A stretch of 64,000 nt of DNA from Longitalea luteola (GCF_017356035.1 NZ_JAFIQX010000002.1:968696-1032695); one strand, 5' to 3'; shown: positions 16,812-26,534, counted from the stretch's first letter. Numbers and translations: made by a program. Notes: generated by a model from the letters alone, not told the origin.

Positions 16812-18008
16812 ATGAAGAAAGTATATGTCATTGATGCGGTTAGAACACCTATTGGAAAATATGGTGGCGCATTAAGTACGATCCGTCCCGACGATCTGCT
16901 GGCCCATGTGATCAAATCACTATTACAACGCAATGCGGCTATAGATGTAAATGCTATCGAAGATGTGATCGCCGGTGATGCTAACCAGGCGGGGGAAGAC
17001 AATCGCAATGTGGCCCGGATGGCGGCCCTGCTGGCTGGTTTGCCCGTGACCGTGCCGGGCAATACCGTAAACCGCTTATGCGCTTCGGGTCTGCAGGCAG
17101 TGATGGATGCAGCCCGCGCCATCATGTGCGGCGATGGCGACCTGTTGATCGCCGGTGGCGTTGAAAGCATGACCAGGGCTCCCTTCGTGATGTTGAAATC
17201 ATCCGGCGCCTGGAACCGTACGCCCGAAGTGGTTGATTCAACCATTGGCTGGCGCTTCCCGAACAAAAAACTCACCGATAAATATCACCCATATTCCATG
17301 GGCGAAACTGCCGAGAACGTAGCCAAACAATGGAAGATCGGCCGGCAGGCCCAGGATGAGTTTGCCCTGCAAAGCCAGGAAAAATACTTTGCGGCGCTGG
17401 AAAAAGGCCGTTGGAAAGAAGAGATCAGCGGGGTAGAGATCTTTGGTGGTAAAGACGAAAAAATTTTTCTTGAAAAAGATGAACCACCCCGTATTACTTC
17501 ACTGGAAAAGCTGAGTTCCCTGCGTCCTGCATTTATAAAAGACGGTACCGTAACGGCCGGTAATTCATCAGGCATCAATGATGGCGCTGCCGCCATGCTG
17601 CTGGCCAGTGAAGAAGCGGTAGAAAAATACAATCTGCAGCCAATGGCCCGCATTGTATCCATGGCCGTTGCAGGCGTTGACCCGGCCATTATGGGCATTG
17701 GCCCTGTTCCTGCCAGCCGGAAAGCTCTCGAACGGGCTGGTATCACCGTGAATGATCTTGACCTGGTTGAGCTGAATGAAGCATTTGCCGCTCAATCTAT
17801 TGCCTGTATGCAGGACCTGAAACTGGACCCTAACAAAGTAAACGTAAATGGTGGTTCTATTGCCATTGGTCACCCGTTGGGCTGTAGTGGCGTACGTATC
17901 TCGGCCACCTTACTGCATGAAATGAAAAAGCGCGGGTCAAGGTATGGCCTGGCTACCATGTGTGTGGGCGTGGGGCAGGGGGCTGCCATTGTGTACGAGG
18001 GCGCTTAA
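16812..18008 (+). CDS. Acetyl-CoA C-acyltransferase (thiolase), 3-oxoadipyl-CoA-type
   Basis: Type I/II thiolase, 398 aa, cleaving or forming 3-ketoacyl-CoA. The nucleophile is Cys90 in NRLCASGLQAV. The His and second Cys lie in NGGSIAIGHPLGCSGVR and ATMCVGVGQG. The GDANQAGEDNRNVARMAAL block resembles PcaF/PaaJ beta-ketoadipyl-CoA thiolases, but no other gene of aromatic catabolism is nearby, so a general beta-oxidation or acetyl-CoA acetyltransferase role is equally possible. The ATG at 16812 begins MKKVYVIDAVRTPIGKYGG, the family start. It appears monocistronic or leads the next gene 46 bases on. Confidence 0.92.
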   Translation: MKKVYVIDAVRTPIGKYGGALSTIRPDDLLAHVIKSLLQRNAAIDVNAIEDVIAGDANQAGEDNRNVARMAALLAGLPVTVPGNTVNRLCASGLQAVMDAARAIMCGDGDLLIAGGVESMTRAPFVMLKSSGAWNRTPEVVDSTIGWRFPNKKLTDKYHPYSMGETAENVAKQWKIGRQAQDEFALQSQEKYFAALEKGRWKEEISGVEIFGGKDEKIFLEKDEPPRITSLEKLSSLRPAFIKDGTVTAGNSSGINDGAAAMLLASEEAVEKYNLQPMARIVSMAVAGVDPAIMGIGPVPASRKALERAGITVNDLDLVELNEAFAAQSIACMQDLKLDPNKVNVNGGSIAIGHPLGCSGVRISATLLHEMKKRGSRYGLATMCVGVGQGAAIVYEGA

Positions 18009-18054
18009 GGGATGCCGGTAATTTATTATTTTTATCCCCATAGCCCAGGGAATT

Positions 18055-18636
18055 ATGCCGGAAACTGTACTTACCACGGTTATTTATAAATACAATCCGT
18101 ATGCGCGATTTATCGTGGTATTGTATATCGTAAGCATGTTGGTCCTTTGCGCGCTTGTCAGCGAAGTAATACCCATGTACATCGTCTGGCTGGCATTATG
18201 TTTCTGGGCAATGCCGCTGGTGTATGGCGCTATTTCTCAAAAAACGGTCTTCAATTTCAGGACGATCGATAACCGCCGGCTCACTTTCACTGCCGCGTAT
18301 ATCCAGGTTGGCCACCAAAAATATTCCATACGTGATATTAAAATTGACTTGCATATAAACGCCTACGATGGATTTATATATCACATACGCCGCGAAGGGT
18401 TATTGAAACCCCAGATTACGTATGGTGATAATAATGCACTGGTTATCTATTGTAATGGAGTTGTTTATGATTTTGATTTTCATTTGCCCGACTACGATGG
18501 TTATACAATACTGTGCACACTGGTTGACCAATGGCGGGCTGCTGGCGCTCAACTAACTGTAAAAGAAACGTTTACCAGGGAGTTTGTGAATAAACAACAG
18601 GCCCGTATCAACCGCCGCCCTTCCACTTTTATTTAA
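18055..18636 (+). CDS. Hypothetical membrane protein, 193 aa
   Basis: Two adjacent hydrophobic helices (residues about 18-38, FIVVLYIVSMLVLCALV, and 41-62, MYIVWLALCFWAMPLVYG) precede a soluble domain of alternating short strands (TFTAAYIQVGHQKYSIRDIK and later blocks) that loosely recalls membrane-anchored PH-like (bPH2) proteins. I do not recognise the family with confidence. It lies 46 bases after the thiolase gene and 61 before the WG-repeat protein, all on the same strand. Confidence 0.65.
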   Translation: MPETVLTTVIYKYNPYARFIVVLYIVSMLVLCALVSEVIPMYIVWLALCFWAMPLVYGAISQKTVFNFRTIDNRRLTFTAAYIQVGHQKYSIRDIKIDLHINAYDGFIYHIRREGLLKPQITYGDNNALVIYCNGVVYDFDFHLPDYDGYTILCTLVDQWRAAGAQLTVKETFTREFVNKQQARINRRPSTFI

Positions 18637-18697
18637 CAAAGTTTACTTGCAGGGGAATTACGAATTTCTACTTTTACCATTCAATATAAAAACCCTT

Positions 18698-20437
18698 ATG
18701 CGAAAAATTTTACTTGTCCTTGGATTGTTAAGCACGATGTTCGTAAATGCCCAAACAAAGAAGCCGGCTGTTAAAAAGAAGGAAACAAAAACAGCAGAGA
18801 AGCCTGTGAGCAAAGAGGTACCGGTTGAAAAAGGGATAGGCGTTGTTCAGGAAAACGAGATCATTGAAGAAACCAAAATGGAAAGCGTGAAAGAGGAAAG
18901 CATAGGCATAGCTGAGCCTGTAATGGAAGATGTGAAAGTGGAAACTGTTTCTTCCGGGTCGTCCAATGGTAACAATGTAGTCGATGGGGAACCGTTCTAC
19001 ATATATACCAGCTATCGCGAAAAGAACCTCATCATTGCCCACACAGGCGCTGATTATGAAATCAAGCGCTATGCCCTGCTCGAATATTTTTCTAAGAAAA
19101 AGATCACTCCTTTTGTCTTCGAGAACATTGGCAGTTTTTATGATAATGACCTTTCGCAGGTAAAGCTGAATGGAAAATACGGCGTTATCAATACCAAAGG
19201 GCAGATCATCATTCCCTGCATTTATGATGAAATGACCAGCATGACCATCGATGGTATGGCGTATTATGTAGTGAGCAAAGGCGGAAGGGAAGGAGTGATC
19301 AATGCGCAGAATGAGACCGTAATTCCTTTTGAGTATGGCAATATCAGGAAGTCTTACAATTCTTCCATGCATCTCGAGGTATCTAAAAATGGCAGGTATG
19401 GCCTGATGAATTTTGTATCCCGCAAAATGGTGATACCGGCCATATATGAGCGCGTAGATGTATTGTCGAACAACCTGGTACAGGTGCGTAAAGGAAATCT
19501 TTATACGCTGTTTAACCTCAGCGGCGAGCAGGTCTTTTCCAACTGGTATTCGCAATTGGACATCAATATTGACAGTGACTATGCGTTGGTTGAGCTGAAT
19601 GGTAAAAAGGGCGTGATCAGCCTGGCAGAAAAAAAGACCATTCCGCTGGAATATGAGGTATTGACCCGCCTGCGCAATGGTTATTCTTCTACCAATACGT
19701 TTTTCATTGCAGCCAGGGCTGGCAGGTACGGCATCCTGGGGCGCGATGGAAAAATAGTGCTGCCATTTCAGTACAGCATGATAACAACAAGTGGTTATGA
19801 CCTGGTTGTCGTTACAAAAAATAATAAAAAAGGACTGCTGACCACTGAAGGAACACCGGTATTGGCGGTAGAATATGATGATATTGTTGACGCCGACCGT
19901 TACCTGATGATAAAAAAAGACAGTAAATATGGTGTGGTGAATCGTTCAGGTGCATTTTTGCTGCCGGTTGAATACGAAGCCATGAGCAGAATGTATATGG
20001 CAGATAGCTACAGCACCTCTTATCTGCTGGCCACCCGGAACGGAAAAAAAGGGGTTGTTGATGCCATAAGCGGTAAACCGCGCATCGAGTTCGTGTATGA
20101 CGATCTGATCGGCTATCGCAAGTACAGCTATAGCTCCACAGAGAACTTCAATAATTCGATCATCGCTGTCAGGAACGGTAAATACGGAATGATAGAAATA
20201 AATGGCAATGTACTGTTGCCCTTCAATTATGACGACCTGCAGTATATGAATTCATTCCTGGTAATAGCAGGAAAGGGCGGGAAGTATGGCGTGGTTGATA
20301 TTTACAATCATAATAATGTGGTATTGCCTTTTGAATACCAGTTTGTGAATTGCAAGAACAGCACGGTAGTGGCATATAAGGACAGCTATGAAAAATACCG
20401 GGTGAGCGGAAACAGGATCACCAAAGATGGAAATTAA
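18698..20437 (+). CDS. Exported WG-repeat protein
   Basis: 579 aa with a signal peptide (MRKILLVLGLLSTMFVNAQ). A charged K/E-rich stretch (about 20-90) is followed by at least eight WG/KYG repeats of about 45 residues, each with a turn such as GKYGVINTKGQIIIPCIYDE, GRYGLMNFVSRKMVIPAIYE or SKYGVVNRSGAFLLPVEYEA. WG-repeat proteins form repeated beta structures at the Bacteroidota cell surface or periplasm; their function is mostly unknown. The ATG at 18698 fits the signal peptide; an upstream in-frame start would bury it. Confidence 0.85.
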   Translation: MRKILLVLGLLSTMFVNAQTKKPAVKKKETKTAEKPVSKEVPVEKGIGVVQENEIIEETKMESVKEESIGIAEPVMEDVKVETVSSGSSNGNNVVDGEPFYIYTSYREKNLIIAHTGADYEIKRYALLEYFSKKKITPFVFENIGSFYDNDLSQVKLNGKYGVINTKGQIIIPCIYDEMTSMTIDGMAYYVVSKGGREGVINAQNETVIPFEYGNIRKSYNSSMHLEVSKNGRYGLMNFVSRKMVIPAIYERVDVLSNNLVQVRKGNLYTLFNLSGEQVFSNWYSQLDINIDSDYALVELNGKKGVISLAEKKTIPLEYEVLTRLRNGYSSTNTFFIAARAGRYGILGRDGKIVLPFQYSMITTSGYDLVVVTKNNKKGLLTTEGTPVLAVEYDDIVDADRYLMIKKDSKYGVVNRSGAFLLPVEYEAMSRMYMADSYSTSYLLATRNGKKGVVDAISGKPRIEFVYDDLIGYRKYSYSSTENFNNSIIAVRNGKYGMIEINGNVLLPFNYDDLQYMNSFLVIAGKGGKYGVVDIYNHNNVVLPFEYQFVNCKNSTVVAYKDSYEKYRVSGNRITKDGN

Positions 20438-20482
20438 GAGGAATCGTCATAAATTATTAGTTTGCAGGTTCAATACGCGCGT

Positions 20483-20932
20483 ATGAACCTGCAAACTGCT
20501 TTAATACAATTAGAGAAACATATTCAGGAAGTTCCTGCCCGGTTTAAACAACTGTCGTCGGTTATTATTCTCGCAAAGCCGGCGCCTGGCAAATGGTCGA
20601 AACAGGAAATACTGGGGCACCTCATTGATTCGGCCATAAATAATCTGAAGCGTTTTACCGATACCCAATATTTTCCGCAGCCTTACACCGTTATCCGTTA
20701 TAACCAGGATGAGCTGGTAATTATCAATCGCTACCAGCAATTATCAATAGAACATTTATTGCAATTATGGCAATTGTTGAATAAGCAGGTGCTGCACGTA
20801 GTAAGTACCATCCCTGCTGATAAGCTGGCTTATACGGTCATCATTCCATCAGGCGATGCCAAAACCCTCGAATGGCTCGCTATTGATTATGTTGAGCATA
20901 TGGAGCACCACCTGCGGCAGATCTTTGATTGA
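20483..20932 (+). CDS. DinB superfamily protein (DinB_2)
   Basis: 149 aa, helical, with the family blocks PAPGKWSKQEILGHLIDSAINNLKRF (about residues 33-58), QDELVIINRYQQLSIEHLL and the C-terminal WLAIDYVEHMEHHLRQIF, whose spaced histidines are the probable metal ligands. The first block closely resembles that of the protein at 6428-6982 (PAPGRWSVAQVLEHL), so the two are distant paralogues. ATG at 20483 chosen. It converges with the ABC permease gene, whose stop is 5 bases away. Confidence 0.82.
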   Translation: MNLQTALIQLEKHIQEVPARFKQLSSVIILAKPAPGKWSKQEILGHLIDSAINNLKRFTDTQYFPQPYTVIRYNQDELVIINRYQQLSIEHLLQLWQLLNKQVLHVVSTIPADKLAYTVIIPSGDAKTLEWLAIDYVEHMEHHLRQIFD

Positions 20933-20936
20933 AGGC

Positions 20937-22133
20937 CTACACCAGCCGGTATAATAGTTTCCTGACCATGCGGTAGTTCGTGAACAGCGACAACCCGATC
21001 AAGAAGAGTGCGGTGGCCAATACGGTCCAGTGCAGCATAGACGAGAGCTCAGGCCGGTCGAACATGGCAAAATGATGAAAAGCCCATTGCATGCCTCCAG
21101 TGAGGGCCAACGCCACCAATACCACCAGAATATATACAGGAACAAACTGCTTCGACACATTTTTGCTGAGCCAGTTGGGCGAATAACCCATCAGGAGCAA
21201 TAGTTGCAAATTATCTTTACTGCGCGCGATCATCAACTGCAGGTAAAATGAGAACAGCATCAGCGCCAGGATGACCACCAGCAGGCCGAATATGCCCAGT
21301 CCGCTGAAAATGCCCTGCAGTACCTGTTTAACCCGGCCGAATTTTGTTTTATCCTTATTGACCTTGTAATTCTTTTGCTGCAGGTAGTTGAGGAAATCAG
21401 GGTTATTGGCGTCGTTGGTCTTTATATACAGCCGGGATGCACGTACGCTGGTTGTATTGCCAAATTTGTTATTCGCCCAGTCGAGGAAGTTTTTGGGGAC
21501 AATGATCGAGTTCACGCGGTCGCTCAGGGCTACAATAGAACCGCGGAAAGTTTGCTGCACGCCGTTGGGTCCATAGCAGGTAATATACACCACTACCTGC
21601 GAGGCAGTTGCTTCAGACAATTGCGGTAGTCCATAACCGGGGGCAAATACATTATATATTTCCAGGAAATCAGAAGAGAAAACGATCGGAATATAATCCT
21701 GTCCTTCCTGCCAGCTGAAGTTGGGTGGAACCGTGTCAATAAAATTATTGTCCAGCGATTCGAGGAACATGTCGGTGCTGAAGGGAATAATATCACCGGC
21801 GCTTAGCTGAACGCGGAAGCGGTTGGCCACTAACGGCGACACCCCCTGGATGAATGGTTGGGCAGCGATTTCTTTAATGTCAGTTTCATTGAACAGGTTT
21901 TTCTCCAATTGGCCCATGGTCTCATTGGTAATGGTCTTGGAGATAGAGATAAAGTCGTAACCTTCCTTGCGTTTGCTTTCACCACCTACTAATTGCTGAA
22001 TGTTGATGAACATTTGAATGGAGCACAACAAAAGCAATACACCAATACCTAAACCAATGTAGGAGAACCAGCGCGAACCGCTGTTGGTGCCTGTTTGTAG
22101 TAATGAGCGGATGGGTTTGAAAGATGCTGCCAC
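20937..22133 (-). CDS. ABC-type permease-like membrane protein (FtsX/MacB-like)
   Basis: 398 aa. One N-terminal helix (GLGIGVLLLLCSIQMFINI, about residues 28-46), a periplasmic domain of about 210 residues, then three C-terminal helices (GIFGLLVVILALMLFSFYL; PVYILVVLVALALTGG; LATALFLIGLSLFTN). This 1+3 topology is that of MacB/FtsX-type mechanotransmission permeases. It is probably co-transcribed with the ATPase gene 9 bases upstream. The substrate is unknown; such systems act on lipoproteins, peptides or cell-wall enzymes. Confidence 0.75.
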   Translation of the reverse strand: MAASFKPIRSLLQTGTNSGSRWFSYIGLGIGVLLLLCSIQMFINIQQLVGGESKRKEGYDFISISKTITNETMGQLEKNLFNETDIKEIAAQPFIQGVSPLVANRFRVQLSAGDIIPFSTDMFLESLDNNFIDTVPPNFSWQEGQDYIPIVFSSDFLEIYNVFAPGYGLPQLSEATASQVVVYITCYGPNGVQQTFRGSIVALSDRVNSIIVPKNFLDWANNKFGNTTSVRASRLYIKTNDANNPDFLNYLQQKNYKVNKDKTKFGRVKQVLQGIFSGLGIFGLLVVILALMLFSFYLQLMIARSKDNLQLLLLMGYSPNWLSKNVSKQFVPVYILVVLVALALTGGMQWAFHHFAMFDRPELSSMLHWTVLATALFLIGLSLFTNYRMVRKLLYRLV

Positions 22134-22142
22134 GGATTAAAA

Positions 22143-22784
22143 TTACAAATGAAACAATCGGGTGTATGGAAAATAATCGATGCGTTCAAGGTCGGCAAAG
22201 ATGATGGCCGCATTGCGCAATTTGGCTTCTTCCAGCATGAGCCCCATGGCGTTTTGCGAATTCTTATCATCGAGGTGACTGAACGGCTCATCGAGCAGTA
22301 AGAAATCAAAGGGCTGCATCAGCGCCCGGATGATAGCCACCCGCTGTTGTTCGCCATAGGAGCAGATACGGCTTTTTGAGGCAAGCTTATTGCCAATGCC
22401 GAGGCGTTCTGCCATTTCCCTGATCTTTTCAGCAGGATGGAAGGGATTCAATTGCCGTTTCAGCTCGATGTTCTCAAAAACCGTTTGCTCGGGAAACAAA
22501 CGCAGGTCCTGGAATACAATGCTTACATGATCTTTGCGATAGCTGGCAAAATCTTCCGCCGTGTATTGCCTGAGGGGACGGTTATTGTACACGATGTTAC
22601 CGTTATACTCATTACGCAGTCCATACAAAAAATGCATGAGGGAAGATTTACCACTGCCTGAAGGCGCCACGATCTTTATGTACTCACCTTTGGAAAAGCT
22701 AAGGTCCTTACGCCACACTTCAGAAGCACTGCGCTGGCTTTCATCGAAATAAACGGGTAAGAGTTGCTGTAATTGAAGTTGCAT
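22143..22784 (-). CDS. ABC transporter ATP-binding protein
   Basis: 213 aa nucleotide-binding domain. Walker A is VAPSGSGKSSL. The Q-loop region contains VFQDLRLFPEQTVFENIEL. Walker B is FDFLLLDEPFSHLDD. The signature helix reads CSYGEQQRVAI in place of the usual LSGGQQQR, which is unusual and may lower or alter ATP hydrolysis. Size and the SxGEQQR type resemble LolD/MacB/FtsE-like subunits. It is the first gene of a pair with the permease at 20937-22133, 9 bases apart. Confidence 0.88.
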   Translation of the reverse strand: MQLQLQQLLPVYFDESQRSASEVWRKDLSFSKGEYIKIVAPSGSGKSSLMHFLYGLRNEYNGNIVYNNRPLRQYTAEDFASYRKDHVSIVFQDLRLFPEQTVFENIELKRQLNPFHPAEKIREMAERLGIGNKLASKSRICSYGEQQRVAIIRALMQPFDFLLLDEPFSHLDDKNSQNAMGLMLEEAKLRNAAIIFADLERIDYFPYTRLFHL

Positions 22785-22811
22785 GTTGCCAAATAATTAC
22801 TGGATCATGAA

Positions 22812-22851
22812 ACAAGCCTGCCCTGGTTGTTAGTCCGGTGAGCAGGCTTGT
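22812..22851 (-). terminator. Hairpin downstream of DUF4836 gene
   Basis: A perfect 10-bp stem, ACAAGCCTGC (22812-22821) with GCAGGCTTGT (22842-22851), between the DUF4836 stop and the ABC ATPase start. The T-tract on the minus strand is weak (TTTCATG), so it may be a weak terminator. A lone GTGCCACG half-site of the REP-like family lies next to it at 22861-22868. Confidence 0.5.
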
Positions 22852-22913
22852 AATAAAGGAGTGCCACGCTTTCAGCGATTTCGCAGGTAACGGGCATGCC
22901 TGAATATTGTTTA

Positions 22914-24602
22914 CTAATGCAAAGCAGGTTCAAGCGCTGCCAGGCTCAATGCGGCCGGGTCGCTGTGTTTCAACACTGCCTGGTCATCGTATTGGTTACG
23001 GTTTCCATTCAGTTGTTTTGAAATGGCATCCAGGTACTTGTTCAGTTGTTTCAGACTGTTGGTGCTTTTATCAACAAGATTGATTTCTGCCTCGCCTTCA
23101 AAAGCACCGTTCTTCAAACCTCCACTGGTCATGTATATGTCCTGCCACATCCTCACTGACAGATCCATAGCTACTTTCGCGCTGCTGTCGGTAATGGCGG
23201 GCGCGGTGTTCTTCAGTATTTGCTGTACATTGATGTAACCACCGAACAGTTTGCCACTGATGCGGCTGGTGAAAGGCAACTGATTATTGCCGCCTTTTAA
23301 AAAGCCGTTCACCTGCTCGGGCGAATTACCGGCTGCAAACCATTCGTTGTTCAGCTGGAAATGCACCTTGCTGGTAATGGCTGGTGAAAGTTGTTGCACT
23401 TTGGTTTGCAGTATACCGAACAGTTTGTCGAATGCAGGCTTTTCGTTCACCGATGTGGCAAATAAGATATTTGCATTGGGCGTTTCGTTCTTTAAGGTAA
23501 CAGGATCACCGGTCTCCGGATCGGTAAATGTAGTTTCAGTTGGTTTGATCTCGAAATCGCTTACTGATAACAGTACATCGCCTTTGTTGGCTTTTACGAA
23601 TTCCTCGGTGCTGAACCCTTCGCCGCCCAGGAAGCCGTTCACAATGCCATCGACACCCATCAGTTTAAACAGGTCGATCAATCCCTGTGGCGGATATTTA
23701 AATGCAAATACAGCCACTACATTCTTTGAAGGAATGCGGTTGATCATTGCATCGGTTACTTTACCACCGGCATATTTTTCCATCAGGGCCTTCATGTCCT
23801 TGTTGTAGAAAGCTTTTGACTTCAGGGTGATCTTGCCGTTATCGAAGTTCAGCGCAGCGCCATAAGCGTTGCCTTCAAACAGTACATTCATTTTAAGCAC
23901 CGATAACAAGCCGCCCAGGCTGTTGTAATAAGATTCGGCATTTACCCAGTAATGCAGATCGCCGGATTCTTTTCTTACAGCTGCAAAGCGGTCGTCGCTC
24001 ATCAGGTTATTTTTGCCTGGCAGATCGAACAGCTGCACGGCAAATTTTTGCAAGCTGTCAGTTGAAAAGGAGAAAGGTTGACTGTCTTCTTTGTTGAGAT
24101 AACTTTTGCCTGCATCCGGTATGGGAGCATCGGTAATGTATACAAAGCGGTTGTTGGTCCAGGCTACCAGGCTTTTGCCACTGTAAGTGATCACACTCAC
24201 GTCGCCGCTTTTAACCGCTTTTTTACTGTCCTGATTCAGCCTGGAGGCAAATACTTCGAAGGCGGCAGCGTCTCTTACACCTCCTTCAAAGGCCAGATAA
24301 CCACCTTTGCCTTGTTTTTTAACGAAAAAGGCCAGCTCATTTTTCAGATCAATTCCGGAACTGGTAGGATCGTTCAGTAATTTTCTGCTTAAAGAATCAG
24401 TTTCTTCAGCGTATAATTTTTTGAACCATTCACTTTGTTGTATTTCCTGCCAGCTCACTTTGGAAGTTAATGAACTGGTGTTTACTACAATTGCAAAAGA
24501 AGCGTCATTTGGGATGGCGATGCCCGATTTGTTGGTTTTACAGGATACGATGCTGACCATGGCTATTGCCAGCACTAAAATGGATAACAGGTTACGTTGC
24601 AT
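22914..24602 (-). CDS. DUF4836 family lipoprotein
   Basis: 562 aa. The N-terminus MQRNLLSILVLAIAMVSIVS is a lipoprotein signal with the lipobox cysteine at residue 21 (VSCKTNKSG), so it should be anchored in a membrane. The start of the mature part (DASFAIVVNTSSLTSKVSWQ) and periodic LNFDNGKITLKSKAFYN-type segments match DUF4836, a Bacteroidota-specific family of unknown function. It probably stands alone, with 25 bases to the upstream hisS gene on the same strand, so read-through from hisS is possible. Confidence 0.85.
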   Translation of the reverse strand: MQRNLLSILVLAIAMVSIVSCKTNKSGIAIPNDASFAIVVNTSSLTSKVSWQEIQQSEWFKKLYAEETDSLSRKLLNDPTSSGIDLKNELAFFVKKQGKGGYLAFEGGVRDAAAFEVFASRLNQDSKKAVKSGDVSVITYSGKSLVAWTNNRFVYITDAPIPDAGKSYLNKEDSQPFSFSTDSLQKFAVQLFDLPGKNNLMSDDRFAAVRKESGDLHYWVNAESYYNSLGGLLSVLKMNVLFEGNAYGAALNFDNGKITLKSKAFYNKDMKALMEKYAGGKVTDAMINRIPSKNVVAVFAFKYPPQGLIDLFKLMGVDGIVNGFLGGEGFSTEEFVKANKGDVLLSVSDFEIKPTETTFTDPETGDPVTLKNETPNANILFATSVNEKPAFDKLFGILQTKVQQLSPAITSKVHFQLNNEWFAAGNSPEQVNGFLKGGNNQLPFTSRISGKLFGGYINVQQILKNTAPAITDSSAKVAMDLSVRMWQDIYMTSGGLKNGAFEGEAEINLVDKSTNSLKQLNKYLDAISKQLNGNRNQYDDQAVLKHSDPAALSLAALEPALH

Positions 24603-24627
24603 ATCATCGTTTTGTTTAAAATAGAGC

Positions 24628-26001
24628 TCAAATAAACAATTTATTGCTTAGGTCTGCAAGTGCCACGGTTTCCTGGGTGCCTGTTTTCAGGTTTTTCACC
24701 ACAGCAGAATTGTTTTGTATCTCCTGACTACCAATAATTACGGCAAAACCGATATTTTTCTTTTCTGCATAATTGAACTGTTTGTTCATTTTCGCAGGTT
24801 CATGATACAATTCGCAGCGAACGCCCTGTTTACGCAGGTCCTGCATGGTGGTGAAGGCAGTTTTGCTTTCTTCGGCGCCCAGGTTAAAGAATAACACCTG
24901 GGTACCGGTGTAAACGCCTTCCGGGAACAGGTTCAGTTCTTCCAGAACATCGTAAATGCGGTCGACCCCAAAGCTGATGCCCACGCCGGGGATATTGGGA
25001 ACGCCAAAAAGACCTGTAAGGTCATCATAGCGGCCGCCGCCGCCAATACTGCCAATCTTTACCGTTGCAGGCGCTTTGGCCTCGAAAATAATGCCGGTGT
25101 AGTAGTTCAATCCGCGGGCAAGGGTGAAGTCGATCACAAGACTGCCCCCCGAAGCGCCGGCGCATTGCCGGTTGACGAAGTCCAGCTCTTCAATACCTTT
25201 TTTGCCCGTCTCGAGGTGACCGAGCAAAACGCCGATCCGTTGCAGTTTCTCTTCGTTTGAACCGGAAATGCCCAAATATTTTTCAATAGTATTGATCTGG
25301 TCGTCGTTCAATCCACGTTGGGCCAGTTCTGCTTTTACTTTATCGAGCCCGATCTTATCGAGTTTGTCGATGGCGATCGTGATGTCGGTCATTTTTTCTG
25401 CCCCACCGCAATATTCTGCCAGGGCGGCGAGGATCTTTCGGCTGTTGATGCACAGTTCAAAGCCGGTTAACCCCAGTTGATCGAACACATCCTTATAGAT
25501 ATTTGCCAGCTCCACTTCATTCAGCAGGGAGTTACTACCCACTACGTCGGCATCACATTGGTAAAATTCGCGGTAACGGCCCCGCTGTGGCCGGTCGGCA
25601 CGCCATACCGGTTGTATCTGGTAGCGTTTGAAGGGGAAGGTAAGCTGACCATGGTTCATGGCCACGTAGCGGGCAAACGGAATGGTGAGATCGTATTTGA
25701 GCGCCCGCTCAGTGAGGCCTTTTACATTTTTCCCTTCCAGCACTTTTTCAAAATCGGCGCGCGCCTGTTCGTGTTTGTCGGCATTGTCGAGTCCGTTATT
25801 CAATATCTTAAAGATCAGCTTATCGCCTTCTTCGCCGTATTTACCCATGAGGGTGTCGAGGTTCTCCATGGCCGGCGTTTCCAACGGCTGAAATCCATAC
25901 AATTCAAAAACACTGCGAATAGTATTGAAAATATATTGTCTTTTACGAACCACTTCCGGTCCGAAATCTCTTGTACCCTGTGGTAAACCTGGTTTAGCCA
26001 T
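24628..26001 (-). CDS. hisS: Histidine--tRNA ligase
   Basis: Class II aminoacyl-tRNA synthetase, 457 aa. Motif 1 lies in IRSVFELYGFQPLETPAMEN. Motif 2 is RYQIQPVWRADRPQRGRYRE followed by FYQCDADVVG. The histidine-specific loop is ARGLNYYTGIIFEAK, and motif 3 is GVGISFGVDRIYDVL. The anticodon-binding domain ends the protein. It begins MAKPGLPQGTRDFGPE, typical for HisRS. The low-molecular-weight phosphatase gene lies 47 bases upstream on the same strand, so the two may share a transcript. Confidence 0.96.
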   Translation of the reverse strand: MAKPGLPQGTRDFGPEVVRKRQYIFNTIRSVFELYGFQPLETPAMENLDTLMGKYGEEGDKLIFKILNNGLDNADKHEQARADFEKVLEGKNVKGLTERALKYDLTIPFARYVAMNHGQLTFPFKRYQIQPVWRADRPQRGRYREFYQCDADVVGSNSLLNEVELANIYKDVFDQLGLTGFELCINSRKILAALAEYCGGAEKMTDITIAIDKLDKIGLDKVKAELAQRGLNDDQINTIEKYLGISGSNEEKLQRIGVLLGHLETGKKGIEELDFVNRQCAGASGGSLVIDFTLARGLNYYTGIIFEAKAPATVKIGSIGGGGRYDDLTGLFGVPNIPGVGISFGVDRIYDVLEELNLFPEGVYTGTQVLFFNLGAEESKTAFTTMQDLRKQGVRCELYHEPAKMNKQFNYAEKKNIGFAVIIGSQEIQNNSAVVKNLKTGTQETVALADLSNKLFI

Positions 26002-26048
26002 TATGCTGTTTTGGTAATTTTTAATTGAATGATGGTTGTTAGAAGCTC

Positions 26049-26534
26049 TTACCTGGATAGCGGGCGATCATTATTCAGGACCCTGTATTTCTCCACGATC
26101 TTATCGCATGCCTGGTCGATCATGGCAAATACTTCATGGTAGTCGGGTTCGGTGCCATACCAGGGATCAGGCACGTCCATATTTTTTCCGGGATGCAGTT
26201 CATTCATCAGCAGATCGACTTTGGCGGCATCAAAATCTTTACCCGCGATGCGTTGCATTTCATCTATCACATCTTCGGCCATGGCGTAGATCTTGTCGTA
26301 CTGTTTGAAATCGGCCGCTTTGAACCGGCGGGCGCACTGGTGGCTGATATCAATGCCGTGCAGCAGCGCTACTTTTTGCGATAACCGGTGCGGTGCTTCG
26401 CCTATATGATAGCCATTGGTGCCGGCGCTGTCGACGATCCACGATAAACCTGCCTGCTGCGCTTTATGCTGCAAAATGCCTTCGGCCAGCGGGCTCCTGC
26501 AAATATTTCCCAGACAAACCATTAAAATTTTCAT
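26049..26534 (-). CDS. Low-molecular-weight protein-tyrosine phosphatase
   Basis: 161 aa. The P-loop CX5R is at the N-terminus (MKILMVCLGNICRSPLAEG, Cys7 and Arg13), and the general acid Asp is in VPDPWYG. This is the full LMW-PTP layout and size. Such enzymes dephosphorylate tyrosine kinases or, in some bacteria, arginine-phosphorylated proteins; no partner kinase is visible. ATG at 26534 chosen because the P-loop must be near the N-terminus; 24 further codons are open upstream. A TATCTTTG box at 26611-26604 on the minus strand may be its -7 element. Confidence 0.92.
   Translation of the reverse strand: MKILMVCLGNICRSPLAEGILQHKAQQAGLSWIVDSAGTNGYHIGEAPHRLSQKVALLHGIDISHQCARRFKAADFKQYDKIYAMAEDVIDEMQRIAGKDFDAAKVDLLMNELHPGKNMDVPDPWYGTEPDYHEVFAMIDQACDKIVEKYRVLNNDRPLSR

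Noticed and set aside
18728..19555. 275-codon minus-strand frame opposite the WG-repeat gene
   Set aside because: The opposite strand encodes a clear signal peptide and WG repeats; this frame has no motif.
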